A DNA stretch of 64,000 nucleotides from Methylorubrum populi (GTDB lineage Bacteria > Pseudomonadota > Alphaproteobacteria > Rhizobiales > Beijerinckiaceae). Below the pieces are notes generated by a model that worked only from the letters and a program-made list of their open reading frames with translations, did no database searches and had not been told where the DNA came from. The stretch lies in the NCBI GenBank assembly GCA_036946625.1, contig JAQIIU010000002.1, forward strand, positions 248,001 through 312,000, read 5' to 3'. A program made the position numbers and the translations under genes. Below are positions 56,148 to 64,000 of the stretch, piece after piece (position 1 is the first letter of the stretch; the number at the start of each line of letters is the position of its first letter).

Positions 56148-56560
56148 GCTGCGGCGAACAGGGCGGCCGCCCGTTCGAGCAGGGCGGCGCGGGCATGCGG
56201 CGGGTAGGGCCTGCGCGCGCCGACGCCCCAGACCGGACCCGGCCAGGCCGGATCCGAGCGGAAGCGGGCGACGACGTGGACGTGGAGCTGCGGCACCACG
56301 TTGCCGAGCGCCGCGACGTTCACCTTGTCCGGCCGGGCGAGCGCTTGTATCACCCTGACGGCGATACGGATTTCTTCGAAGATGGCCGGCGCGTCCTCCG
56401 GCGTCAGGTCGGTGAGTTCGCTCAAGCCCTCCCGTCGCGGTACCAGGATCAGCCAGGGAAACCGCGCGTCGTCCATGAGCAGGACGGAGCAGAGGGCGAG
56501 ATCGCCGACCGGGTGGGTCTCGGCGGCGAGCCGTGGATCGAGGGTGAAGGCGTCGGTCAT
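56144..56560 (-). CDS. HIT family nucleotide-binding protein
   Basis: This 138-residue histidine-triad protein has the catalytic triad in PQLHVHVVAR. Substrate-binding segments FPWLILVPRREGLSEL and VNVAALGNVVP precede it. HIT proteins hydrolyse or transfer nucleotides such as AMP-lysine or dinucleoside polyphosphates. The fold is complete with a short C-terminal extension after the triad. It forms a two-gene unit with nudC by a four-base overlap. Confidence 0.88.
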   Translation of the reverse strand: MTDAFTLDPRLAAETHPVGDLALCSVLLMDDARFPWLILVPRREGLSELTDLTPEDAPAIFEEIRIAVRVIQALARPDKVNVAALGNVVPQLHVHVVARFRSDPAWPGPVWGVGARRPYPPHARAALLERAAALFAAA

Positions 56561-56714
56561 GCCGGGGATCTAGCGCGTCGCCCCGAAAAGGGGCGCCCGG
56601 TTTTCGGGGTCACCGATGCGGCGGCGCAGCCGCCACCGGTCCGGACATGCGTTGCCGGGGTTCGAACTCGCGGAAGACTTGCGGAAAGACACCGGCCGTT
56701 CGGGGATCGTTCAG

Positions 56715-57866
56715 ATGATGTCAGGGTCGGTTAACCGTGTTCTGTCACGCCTTCACGCAGTGATCGAGAGTCGGCGGGCGGCGGGCCGTGCCGGGATCAT
56801 CCTGGATGAGACGATGACGGGCGGCGCGGAAGGAAGCGGCAGCGCGGTCGTCGCCGTCGTGGCGGCCCGAACCCCGGCGCCCCTCGTCCTGACCCTGCGC
56901 GGGTTGCCCTGCACCACCTGCATCGTCGCCGTCTCGGGGCAGGTCGCCGAGGATCTTTTGGCCCAGGCCCCCGACGTGATCCTGGTCGAGGCCGAGCCCG
57001 AGCGCTACGACGCCCCGGCCCTGATCCGCGCCCTGCGGGCGCAGGAGAGCCTCGCGCGCACGCCGGTCCTGCTGGTCGCGCGGGGCGAGGCGCGGGCCCT
57101 GCGCCGGATCGGCCACGAGGCCGGGGCCACCGACGTGCTGCCCAAACCCTTCGACGCGCTGGAACTGCGTGACCGGCTCGGGGTGCTGATCGAGCTGGCC
57201 CTGACGCGCCGGGAGAACGACCGTCAGGCCCTCGCCATGCGCCGCGACGCGGCGCGGGCGGTGGCCGACGCCTCGGCGCGGGAGCGCGAACTCGTCCGCC
57301 GCCTGATGCTCGCCGCCGAGTTCCGCGACGACCAGGCCGGCGACCACCTCACCCGCGTCGCCGGCTGCGTGATCGCGGTGGCCGAGGGGCTCGGCCTGTC
57401 CTCCGCGGAGGCCGATGACGTGGCGCTCGCCTCGACCATGCACGACATCGGCAAGATCGGCGTGCCCGACCACATCCTGATGAAGGCCGGCCCGCTCACG
57501 CCCGGGGAGTGGGACGAGATGCGCCAGCACGCCCTGCGCGGCTATCACATGCTGCACGACAGCCCCTCGCGCCTGCTCCAGATCGCCGCCGAGATCGCGC
57601 TGACCCACCACGAGCGCTGGGACGGCACCGGCTATCCCCGCGGTCTCAGGGGCGAGGAGATTCCCCGCTCCGGCCGGATCGTCGCGGTGGCCGACGTGTT
57701 CGATGCGTTGATCTCGACCCGCAGCTACAAGCCCGCGTGGCCGCTGGAGAAGGCCCGCGCCCATCTGGAGACGGAGGCCGGCCGGCATTTCGACCCGGCC
57801 TGCGTCGCCGCCTTCCTCTCGCGCTGGGAGGACATCGTCGCGCTCGTGCAGGAGCGCGCGGCCTAG
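56715..57866 (+). CDS. HD-GYP domain protein with degenerate receiver domain
   Basis: This 383-residue protein has an N-terminal receiver-like domain (about 75-190) and a C-terminal HD-GYP domain (about 215-375), which degrades cyclic di-GMP. The HD domain shows STMHDIGKIGVPDHIL and HHERWDGTGYPRGLRG, the GYP signature, and DVFDALISTRSYKP. In the receiver the phospho-acceptor Asp is replaced: the strand reads DVILVEAEPERYD, with Glu at the expected site, while the lysine (PKPFD) is kept. A Glu may mimic phosphorylation or make the domain constitutive. ATG 56715 is used, though the first 60 residues are of low similarity. No sensor kinase is next to it. Confidence 0.83.
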   Translation: MMSGSVNRVLSRLHAVIESRRAAGRAGIILDETMTGGAEGSGSAVVAVVAARTPAPLVLTLRGLPCTTCIVAVSGQVAEDLLAQAPDVILVEAEPERYDAPALIRALRAQESLARTPVLLVARGEARALRRIGHEAGATDVLPKPFDALELRDRLGVLIELALTRRENDRQALAMRRDAARAVADASARERELVRRLMLAAEFRDDQAGDHLTRVAGCVIAVAEGLGLSSAEADDVALASTMHDIGKIGVPDHILMKAGPLTPGEWDEMRQHALRGYHMLHDSPSRLLQIAAEIALTHHERWDGTGYPRGLRGEEIPRSGRIVAVADVFDALISTRSYKPAWPLEKARAHLETEAGRHFDPACVAAFLSRWEDIVALVQERAA

Positions 57867-58305
57867 AACCTGTTTGACCGGGACCGTCCCGGGGCTCTGT
57901 CATGTCTCGACCGTGGGGTAGAATCTGCGCCGCAGGCTCCAGCGCCCGCGCCCTGCGGCGGGCTCGAACAGGCCAGCGCGACCAGCCGCGCCTCGCCGCC
58001 CCGTCCAGCTTGCACGCGGAGACACGGCTCGACGGCTTCGAATGCAGGGTGGCCTCAAGCCCTTCCTCGGCGAAGCGGCGCGCACCCGCTCGCTGCCCGC
58101 CCCCCGTTCACCGCACCCGGCCTTCGCCAACCGTGCCGGGAGGTTTGTGAGACGCTCCAAAAGCCCTTGCGGAAGCTGCCCAGATAGTGTCATCTACAAT
58201 CATTGATATGGACTGCGATCATCGTGCCCTGTCCGATGGCGACGGCTCTTCCCCGCATCGCACGGACGAGCCGGTCGGGCAGCCGGCGCTTCGAAGGAGA
58301 CCCGT
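57867..58305. other. Gene-free region before the nitrile hydratase operon
   Basis: About 440 bp without a convincing gene. A minus-strand frame of 97 codons (57900-58193) is Arg/Gly-rich with no start support. The composition changes toward lower GC near 58190, where the acquired segment may begin. The nitrile hydratase promoter should be in the last 150 bp but was not identified. Confidence 0.55.
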
Positions 58306-58992
58306 ATGGACGGCGTTCACGACCTTGGAGGGAAAGACGGCATGGGGCCGGTCGGCCCGACCCTGTGGGAACCCGTCTTTCACGCCGATTGGGAGAAGGC
58401 CGCATGGGCCCTGTTTCCGTTCTGTGCGAGGGCGGGCCTGTTCGGTTTGGACGAATTTCGTTGTCACCTCGAAAAGCTGCATCCGATTCACTATTTCACG
58501 GCTTATTACTACGAACATTGGCTACATGCGACGGAGGAGATCGGAATCGAGAAAGGGTTCTGGTCGAAAGACGACCTGGACAAGCGAACGGCCTACTATC
58601 TTACGTATCCGAATGCGAAGATGCCACCGAACGACGATCCCGGATTGGTCGCCTTCGCTGAATGGGCGGTTCAGAACGGCTTCTCCACCTCCCGAACGCT
58701 CGACACGCAGCCAAAGTACAAGGTGGGCGATGTCGTCGTCGTCGACAGAAGCGCTCCCAAGAAGCATACGCGCCGCGCCGGTTACGTCCGCGGGCGTACG
58801 GGCGAGATCGTCGGATATCATGGTCCGCACGTCTACCCGGACACGACGGGCAACGGAATGGCCGAGACCTCACAACACCTCTACGCCGTTCGGTTCACCA
58901 ACGCCGAACTCTTCGGAGAAGAAGCGGCCGAGCCGAACGGCACTGTCGTGACCGATTTTTGGGAACCCTACATCACTCTTGCGGCGCAGTGA
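58306..58992 (+). CDS. nthB: Nitrile hydratase subunit beta
   Basis: This subunit with NthA hydrates nitriles to amides in the cytoplasm. The 228-residue protein begins [16 protein letters not shown], the classic beta-subunit N-terminus, and contains [26 protein letters not shown] and a C-terminal SH3-like domain ([42 protein letters not shown]). AAGGAG lies six bases before the ATG. Beta precedes alpha, the order typical of cobalt enzymes. GC content is lower than in the core genes around. Confidence 0.95.
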   Translation: MDGVHDLGGKDGMGPVGPTLWEPVFHADWEKAAWALFPFCARAGLFGLDEFRCHLEKLHPIHYFTAYYYEHWLHATEEIGIEKGFWSKDDLDKRTAYYLTYPNAKMPPNDDPGLVAFAEWAVQNGFSTSRTLDTQPKYKVGDVVVVDRSAPKKHTRRAGYVRGRTGEIVGYHGPHVYPDTTGNGMAETSQHLYAVRFTNAELFGEEAAEPNGTVVTDFWEPYITLAAQ

Positions 58993-59005
58993 GGGAAGCA
59001 GCCCC

Positions 59006-59620
59006 ATGTCCAGAGTCAATATGGTCTATACGCCGAAGACCGAAGACGAGATCGCGGCCCGCGTGAAGGCGATCGAGGCGATCCTGATCGAGAAGGGCCT
59101 CATGTCCCAGGCCGGTGTCGACAAGTTCGCCGACCTCTACGAACATGAAATCGGCCCGCATCTGGGAGCCAAGGTTGTCGCCAAGGCTTGGACCGATCCG
59201 GCCTTCAAGGCCCGGCTCTTGGAGGATGCCACGGCTGCCTGCAAGGAGTTGGGGGTCGGCGGGCTGCAGGGCGAGCATATGGTCGCCCTCGAATGTACCG
59301 ACAGTGTCCACCACGTTATCGTTTGCACGCTCTGCTCATGCTATCCCTGGCCCGTGCTTGGGCTGCCGCCGAACTGGTATAAGTCGATGCCCTACCGGGC
59401 CCGCATCGTCCGTGAGCCGCGCCAAGTGCTGCGCGACGACTTCAAGTTCGATGTTCCGCTCTCGACCGAGATTCGAGTATGGGACTCGAATTCGGAGATT
59501 CGATACTGGGTGTTCCCGAAGCGTCCAGCCGGATCCGACGGGTTGGACGAGGAGGCGCTCGCTCAGTTGGTGACGCGCGACTCGCTCATTGGCACGGCTC
59601 CGGCGGCCTCTGCACAATAG
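59006..59620 (+). CDS. nthA: Nitrile hydratase subunit alpha, cobalt type
   Basis: This 204-residue catalytic subunit holds the metal in the claw motif Cys107-Thr-Leu-Cys110-Ser-Cys112 ([12 protein letters not shown]). Thr after the first Cys marks cobalt enzymes, whereas iron enzymes have Ser. [15 protein letters not shown] and REPRQVL follow as expected. ATG 59006 has AGGGAAG upstream; a longer frame at 58979 overlaps nthB. The cysteines must be oxidised to sulfenic and sulfinic acids, which needs the accessory protein downstream. No amidase or nitrilase gene is seen within the operon. Confidence 0.95.
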   Translation: MSRVNMVYTPKTEDEIAARVKAIEAILIEKGLMSQAGVDKFADLYEHEIGPHLGAKVVAKAWTDPAFKARLLEDATAACKELGVGGLQGEHMVALECTDSVHHVIVCTLCSCYPWPVLGLPPNWYKSMPYRARIVREPRQVLRDDFKFDVPLSTEIRVWDSNSEIRYWVFPKRPAGSDGLDEEALAQLVTRDSLIGTAPAASAQ

Positions 59621-59636
59621 AATCCGGAGATCGGCG

Positions 59637-60029
59637 ATGATCGCATCCACTCTCGATATCGACGATCCCCAACTCGCGAACGCCCTCAGCCGCAGCGATG
59701 GTCAAGCTCCGTTCTGCAAGCCCTGGGAGTTGCGAGTTTTCGCTGTGGCCGTGTCTGCCTGTGAGGCGGGCGAGTTTCAATGGTCGGAGTTCCAAGAAGC
59801 CCTGACCGATGCGATCGGGAATTGGGAGGCTGCCAATCCCGGCCATACGCAGGCTCAGTGGAGATATTACGAGCACTTCGTCACGGCGCTCGAAGTGGTT
59901 CTGGCGCGCCGGACCACGTTGTCGAACGACGGACTTGATGAACGGACTCGTATCATCCTGAACACGCCGCCGCATCATCATCATGTCGCGAGACATGACC
60001 CGATTGCAATCGATCCAGCTCGGGTATGA
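59637..60029 (+). CDS. Nitrile hydratase accessory (activator) protein
   Basis: This 130-residue activator resembles the beta-subunit N-terminal region: CKPWELRVFAVAVSACEAGEFQWSEF and a YYEHFVTALEVVLA segment. Such small accessory proteins (P14K/NhlE type) deliver cobalt and help cysteine oxidation by subunit swapping with alpha. It ends in a histidine-rich tail (TPPHHHHVARHD) that could bind cobalt. GGAG stands eight bases before the ATG and the gene is 16 bp after nthA. It completes the beta-alpha-accessory operon. Confidence 0.85.
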   Translation: MIASTLDIDDPQLANALSRSDGQAPFCKPWELRVFAVAVSACEAGEFQWSEFQEALTDAIGNWEAANPGHTQAQWRYYEHFVTALEVVLARRTTLSNDGLDERTRIILNTPPHHHHVARHDPIAIDPARV

Positions 60030-60325
60030 TTAACACTGCAATTGCGTTTTCATTAAGGATCCGGCTCTCTGTGTCGCCATGCTTCGCTCATCATGGCCGT
60101 GTCAGGCACTCCGATCGAGGCGACCCTGGACCTGTGCCACGTCTCTGCGGGAGGTGAAGCCTGTTCGAGCCCCTCAGCCGGCCGCCCCCATCTGTCTCGT
60201 GTCCCAACACAAATTCCGCCTGGCGGGCGGGAGACGAAGAAACGGAGAACTACATCTACTCTATAGCCCTCGATGGCCTCCTAAATAAAGCGACCGAGAG
60301 ATGCGAAGATGCTTGTCGTCCCGGT
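60030..60325. other. Intergenic, converging genes
   Basis: Nearly 300 bp between the nitrile hydratase operon and the converging HEPN-like gene. No clear terminator hairpin or gene was recognised. Confidence 0.5.
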
Positions 60326-61054
60326 TCAGCCCTGAATGATTTTGCTCTTAGAGGCGTTGAAATTTAGGGTTCCAGCAGCCGGTGGGGTGTCGGCAAAGAG
60401 GTGCGATGTTCCCTTATATTGAAGGAAAAGTCGTCGCGCTTCTTCCTTTCTCGTAGCATCCTGCTCATTGAGCACATTGCCGATGTGCATAAGAATCCAT
60501 GAACACAAATTGGCATCGCTCATCGCAGCGTGGAGGTCAGCACTGGCTACGATTTTCACGCTCCGAATATACCGAACGGTGGCGTCGAAAACCTCTTGGG
60601 GGGTCGCATTCTCCGCGTGCCAGATCCGACCAGAGACCATCAACAACCTGGCTTCTTCGTCCAAGCTGGAGAAAATGACGGCATCGTCATAAACGTCGCT
60701 AGATGCCCAAACCTCGTGCGACAGGATGTTCCTGAGTTCGTATATGTCCCGGAACAGAAGTCGCGCATGGTCAAATACGGACAAAACGACCGGATCAGCT
60801 CCGCTGTATGGAAACGAACATAGGAAATCTATTCTCGCCTTAGGGTTCGGAAACTCCTTCAGTGTGCGCTTCGCCGCAAGAAGCTCAGCTCCGTGCGTGA
60901 CGAAGATTATCTGCTGGAGAAGACTCTGCAGGAATGTGCATGTCGAGACTATAGAAGCACTCAGGTTTCTGAAGCCTGCGGGAATGACAGCGCCCGCTCC
61001 CGATCGTCGGGCGAGGTTCGTACTCTCGGTTATCAACTGGTAATACTTTGGCAC
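60326..61054 (-). CDS. Lower-GC hypothetical protein with HEPN-like R-X4-H motif
   Basis: This mostly helical protein is not recognised as a named family. In ELRNILSHEVW, Arg108 and His113 are spaced R-X4-H with a polar residue after the Arg, the pattern of HEPN-superfamily ribonucleases found in toxin, abortive-infection and defence genes. GC content is markedly lower than in core genes. GTG 61054 gives 242 residues, but the frame stays open and protein-like to 61132 (YRDSTSASSFYDDGNKK) without any start codon. The true N-terminus may have been lost at the junction with the trbJ fragment. A HEPN assignment is inference. Confidence 0.55.
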   Translation of the reverse strand: MPKYYQLITESTNLARRSGAGAVIPAGFRNLSASIVSTCTFLQSLLQQIIFVTHGAELLAAKRTLKEFPNPKARIDFLCSFPYSGADPVVLSVFDHARLLFRDIYELRNILSHEVWASSDVYDDAVIFSSLDEEARLLMVSGRIWHAENATPQEVFDATVRYIRSVKIVASADLHAAMSDANLCSWILMHIGNVLNEQDATRKEEARRLFLQYKGTSHLFADTPPAAGTLNFNASKSKIIQG

Positions 61055-61132
61055 CTTCTTATTCCCATCGTCGTAAAAGGAGGAAGCACTGGTCGAGTCT
61101 CTATAGAGTCGAAAGTTGCCGCCCGCTGGCCT

Positions 61133-61540
61133 TCAAGATTTATCGGGATGTAGCGTAGAACCGGCGGTTTTGTATGCTGATTGGTGGGTGTGCGGTGATC
61201 GGCGGCCGTATCGCACTATAGAGGGCAATCGGCGGGAATGGCGGAGCAGCGCCTGCGTGCGGCGGACGTTCTGCTGGAGCTGCTGGAGCGACGAATATGG
61301 CAGGCTGGCGAGGTTGCGCGCCTGGTTGACCAGCATCGTCGCCTCGTTCTGGAGCGAGGTGATCTGCTGGTTCACCTGCTGGAGCGTCCGCGCGGCCTGG
61401 AGGACGTTCTGCGCGTAGTTCGACGGATCGAACACCGTCCATTGCGCGGCGGCGGGTGTCGCCAGCATCGGCGACAGGGCGAGCGGCACGGACAGGATGG
61501 TCGCGGCGACGAGCGCCGCGCACGGACGGCGCAGGATCAT
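61133..61540 (-). pseudogene. trbJ: Truncated conjugal transfer gene trbJ
   Basis: The first 95 residues match TrbJ (VirB5-like pilus protein of type IV secretion): signal peptide ending TPAAAQ, WTVFDPSNYAQNVLQAART, and helical QITSLQNEATMLVNQARNLASLP and LQQLQQNVRRTQALL. After this the sequence changes abruptly to RHSRRLPSIVRYGRRSPHT and stops, so more than half of the gene is gone. The start overlaps the stop of the trbE fragment (ATGA), the normal trbE-trbJ order. It cannot make a functional pilus component. Confidence 0.8.
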
Positions 61541-62461
61541 GATGGTGTCTCCAGGTTAGTGAGGTCGGGGATGAGGTCGGCGGCCCAGCCGACGCCGCGG
61601 TGGCGCAGCCAGGCGGACAGGAAGCCATCGCGGCCATGCTCTGCGACGAGTGCGGCGATGGCCTGCTGGTCGGTGCGCGACGACGCGGCGCACAGCGCCA
61701 GCGCCACCTCGGACAGCCCCAGCTCGAACAGCCGGTTGCCGCGACGCGACTGGCAGTAATAATCTCGCTTGGGCGTCGCCCGCGCGAGGATCTCGATCTG
61801 GCGGTCGTTGAGGCCGAACCGCCGGTAGATGGCGGTGATCTGCGGCTCGATCGCGCGCTCGTTGGGGAGCAGCAGCCGGGTCTGGCAGCTCTCGATGATC
61901 GCGGGCGCGATGGCCGATCCGTCGATGTCGCTGAGCGACTGCGTGGCGAAGACGACGGAGGCGTTCTTCTTCCGCAGCGTCTTCAGCCACTCGCGGAGCT
62001 GCCCGGCGAAGCCCTCGTCGTCGAGCGCCAGCCAGCCCTCGTCGACGATGATGAGCGTCGGCGCGCCGTCGAGCCGGTCCTCGATCCGGTGGAACAGGTA
62101 GGCGAGCACGGCCGGCGCGGCTTCGGTGCCGATCAGCCCCTCGGTCTCGAACGCCTGGACGGTCGCGCTTCCGAGATGCTCGGCTTCCGCGTCCAGCAGC
62201 CGGCCCCACGCGCCGCCGACGCAGTACGGGCGCAGCGCCTGCTTCAGGTCGTTCGACTGGAGCAGCACGGCGAGGCCGGTGATCGTCCGCTCCTCGACCG
62301 GCGCGGAGGCGAGCGACGACAGCGCGGTCCAGAGATGCTCCTTCACGTCCGGCGTGATCGGCACGCCCTCGCGCGTGAGGATCGCCACCAGCCAGTCGGC
62401 CGCCCAGGCGCGTTCGGCGGTCTGCTCGATGCGAGCGAGCGGCTGGAGCGAGACGCTGGTA
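61537..62461 (-). pseudogene. trbE: C-terminal fragment of trbE (VirB4-type ATPase), cut by an IS element
   Basis: About 308 codons of the C-terminal part of TrbE are present. RAWAADWLVAILTREGVPIT leads to FHRIEDRLDGAPTLIIVDEGWLAL (Walker B), then FATQSLSDID (sensor-like) and LLLPNERAIEPQITAIYRRFGL. The N-terminal half with Walker A is missing: the frame runs unbroken into the left end of the IS630-type element at 62462. The matching 5' part is not seen on the other side of the element within the window. This marks a lost conjugative plasmid or ICE. Confidence 0.85.
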
Positions 62462-63592
62462 TACCCCTAAGCGGATAGAATCCCGGTCTCGGTCTGCCCG
62501 ATGAGGTGGAAGCGGTCCGTGATGAGGCTGGCCAGGTCGGCCTCATGCTCATGCAGGCGCTCGAAGAAGTCGTCGAAGGCCTGCTTGAACAGCGCGAACT
62601 TGGCATACGCCTTGTTGAACAGCACCTTGCGCTTCATGAAGTGCCAGAAGCGCTCGATCAGGTTCAGGTTGGGCGCGTAGGACGGCAGATAGACCAGCCG
62701 CAGGCGACCGTCAGGCTGGTCGCGCCCCGTCCTCAGTTCGCGCGAGCGATTGTAGCGGGCGTTGTCGAGCACGACCGTGACGCTCTCGGCCGCCGGATGG
62801 CGGGCCGCGAGGGTCTCGAACAGGCGGATCATCGCCGCGCTGGTGATCTTCTCCTCCTGATGGTGGATCAGGCTGCGATCCGGCCAGGAGAGAGCGCCGT
62901 TGAGGTTGAGCCGGGTGCGGCCATGGTTGGATTTCAGTTCGACGGTGGCGCCCCGCCGGATCCAGCCGTGAGCGGGCCGCCCCGTATAGGAGGGATGGCA
63001 GCCGTCCACGAAGTCGAGCGGCGCGTCCGGCCCGGCCGCTTGCATCAGCGGGGTCAGCGTAGCGTCGAGGAAGGCCTGCTGGATGCGAGCATCCGCCTTG
63101 GCCGGCACGCATTTGGGCTTCTTGAACACGAATCCGATCGGCCCGAGAAGCCGGGCCATCGCGTGCGGTCCATAGGACAAGTCGAACATCGCTTGCACCT
63201 GGGCGCACACGGCCTTGGCTGTCTGAGGCACCTCGGCGGCGACCCAGTCCGACAAGGCCGTGCGCTCAGCGGCCGACAGGCGCGAGACCCGTCCCGTGTA
63301 GCTCAAGCTTTCCACGCCGGCCCGGCCGCGCTCCCGGTAGAGCGTGCGGTGCTCGGCCACCGTGCTCTCGTCGAGGTAGAGCGCCGCGGCGATCCGGGCC
63401 GGCGTCCAGCCGTCGTCGAGCAACAGAAGCACGTTCAAGCGCCGATGCACCGCGCTGTTGAGCTGGCCCCGCATCAGCACCAGGAAATGCGCCCGGTCGG
63501 CGGGAGACAGAATCAGTCCTGCCATCCCCGTAGGGAATCATGCAAACCCGCGGCCGAAAACCCAAAAACGGGATTCCTTCCGAGTCGCGGTA
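62462..63592 (-). mobile_element. IS630-family insertion sequence
   Basis: Terminal inverted repeats of about 24 bp (62462-62485 and 63569-63592) agree at 18 positions and start with TACC. The element is flanked on both sides by TA (62460-62461 and 63593-63594), the target duplication of IS630/Tc1 elements. It holds one transposase gene, whose stop lies inside the left repeat. It appears intact. Confidence 0.85.
62467..63525 (-). CDS. IS630-family transposase
   Basis: This 352-residue DDE transposase of the Tc1/mariner-like IS630 group has an N-terminal helix-turn-helix region: RRLNVLLLLDDGWTPARIAA and DESTVAEHRTLYRERG. It has catalytic Asp in FVDGCHPSY, Asp in VVLDNARYNRSRE and Glu in NLIERFWHFMKRKV. 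The middle carries a winged-helix segment (YGPHAMARLLGPIGFVFKKP). No frameshift or stop interrupts it, so the element may be active. The stop codon lies within the left terminal repeat. Confidence 0.93.
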   Translation of the reverse strand: MAGLILSPADRAHFLVLMRGQLNSAVHRRLNVLLLLDDGWTPARIAAALYLDESTVAEHRTLYRERGRAGVESLSYTGRVSRLSAAERTALSDWVAAEVPQTAKAVCAQVQAMFDLSYGPHAMARLLGPIGFVFKKPKCVPAKADARIQQAFLDATLTPLMQAAGPDAPLDFVDGCHPSYTGRPAHGWIRRGATVELKSNHGRTRLNLNGALSWPDRSLIHHQEEKITSAAMIRLFETLAARHPAAESVTVVLDNARYNRSRELRTGRDQPDGRLRLVYLPSYAPNLNLIERFWHFMKRKVLFNKAYAKFALFKQAFDDFFERLHEHEADLASLITDRFHLIGQTETGILSA

Positions 63593-63618
63593 TATCACCG
63601 GGATGGGAAGCCCGTTCG

Positions 63619-64000
63619 TTATGCCGGCGATCTCGATCTTCCACGTCTAATCATCACGCCGGGCTTGAACAAATTCCGCAACGGATATGAAATGTTTGGT
63701 CCCGGCATTTGGTGGAGCGGGTTTGACCTGAAGCGGCCGGGCTCAGCGGACCATGCCTTGCAGATGGCTTCGTAGGGCGTGAGGCCGCGCAGGGTCTTCA
63801 AACGGCGTGCGAAGTTGTAGGCGCTGACAAAGTCGGCCAAGTGCGCACGGAGTTGCGCGTGGCTGTCGTAATGGTAGCGCTTGACCGTCGCGTCCTTGAT
63901 CGTGCGGTTCATCCGCTCGACCTGACCGTTCGTCCAGGGGTGGCGCGGTTTGGTCAGCCGATGGTCGATATCGTTGCGGGCGCAGGCAAGTTCGAAGCTG
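63619..64000 (-). CDS. IS481-family transposase, 5' part outside the window
   Basis: This is the C-terminal part of an IS481 integrase-core transposase running out of the window. The visible motif HPWTNGQVERMNRTIKDATV includes the catalytic Glu, and YNFARRLKTLRGLTPYEAI and NPLHQMPGPN follow. The last 20 residues (SYPLRNLFKPGVM...) are unlike the family, suggesting the frame reads out of the element into flanking DNA, so the IS end is probably near 63690. The right neighbour is unknown. The coding frame is intact as far as seen. Confidence 0.85.
   Translation of the reverse strand, partial: SFELACARNDIDHRLTKPRHPWTNGQVERMNRTIKDATVKRYHYDSHAQLRAHLADFVSAYNFARRLKTLRGLTPYEAICKAWSAEPGRFRSNPLHQMPGPNISYPLRNLFKPGVMIRRGRSRSPA

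Noticed and set aside
57900..58193. Minus-strand 97-codon frame before the nitrile hydratase operon
   Set aside because: Arg/Gly/Ala-rich, no ribosome-binding site, no recognisable family. It looks like composition-driven open frame in intergenic or repeat DNA.
60079..60288. Small plus-strand frame after the nitrile hydratase operon
   Set aside because: No ribosome-binding site and no recognisable composition or motif.

Overview
The window is a 64-kb piece of a high-GC alphaproteobacterial chromosome, most likely from the Methylobacteriaceae (Methylobacterium or Methylorubrum). This is inferred from protein style (AccD, ornithine-lipid synthase, DivL, the TsaE/phosphotransferase fusion), from typical alphaproteobacterial gene order (rplU-rpmA-acetyltransferase-obgE; ahcY-divL-tsaE-murU; addB-addA; trxA, folC, accD, trpA), and from GTG/TTG starts with clear Shine-Dalgarno sites. 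No rRNA, tRNA or CRISPR array was recognised.

Layout. 1-8.9 kb: trehalose-phosphate phosphatase (cut by the window edge), glucokinase, a DUF3108 protein, an SUV3-like RNA helicase with an S4 protein, and EF-Tu with a strong terminator. 9.1-15.3 kb: the obgE/rpmA/rplU block, a possible toxin-antitoxin-like remnant, and a HerA-like ATPase. 15.5-24.4 kb: ornithine-lipid acyltransferase, an MFS transporter, a 42-residue peptide with a repeated motif, a patatin-like lipoprotein, small hypothetical proteins, a decayed diacylglycerol kinase gene, a metallophosphoesterase, and a sodium:solute symporter with its small partner. 24.7-34.2 kb: a hybrid histidine kinase, the cell-wall-recycling pair MurU/AmgK with AmgK fused to TsaE, a DivL-type kinase with Tyr in place of the phospho-His, and ahcY behind a palindromic operator-like site. 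34.2-41 kb: acyl-CoA ligase, nitroreductase, enoyl-CoA hydratase, an EEP-family phosphatase/nuclease, cardiolipin synthase and a Hint-domain protein that is partly AT-rich. 41.3-57.9 kb: addB-addA, a PQQ-type sugar dehydrogenase, trxA, an outer-membrane protein, folC, accD, trpA, nudC, a HIT protein and an HD-GYP protein.

58.3-64 kb is accessory DNA. It holds a cobalt-type nitrile hydratase operon (beta, alpha, accessory protein), a lower-GC protein with a HEPN-like R-X4-H motif, truncated trbJ and trbE conjugation genes, an intact IS630-family element and part of an IS481-family transposase. The junctions look like successive insertions and recombinations in an integrated conjugative or plasmid-derived element.

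Intergenic spaces carry at least two families of palindromic repeats. One is a roughly 100-210 bp composite inverted repeat found about six times. The other is a roughly 95-bp triple-hairpin element found twice, whose stems differ by compensatory changes. No complete new defence or biosynthetic system could be demonstrated. The best leads are the structured repeats, the HEPN-like gene, the frameshifted gene beside the HTH regulator, and the 42-residue peptide.
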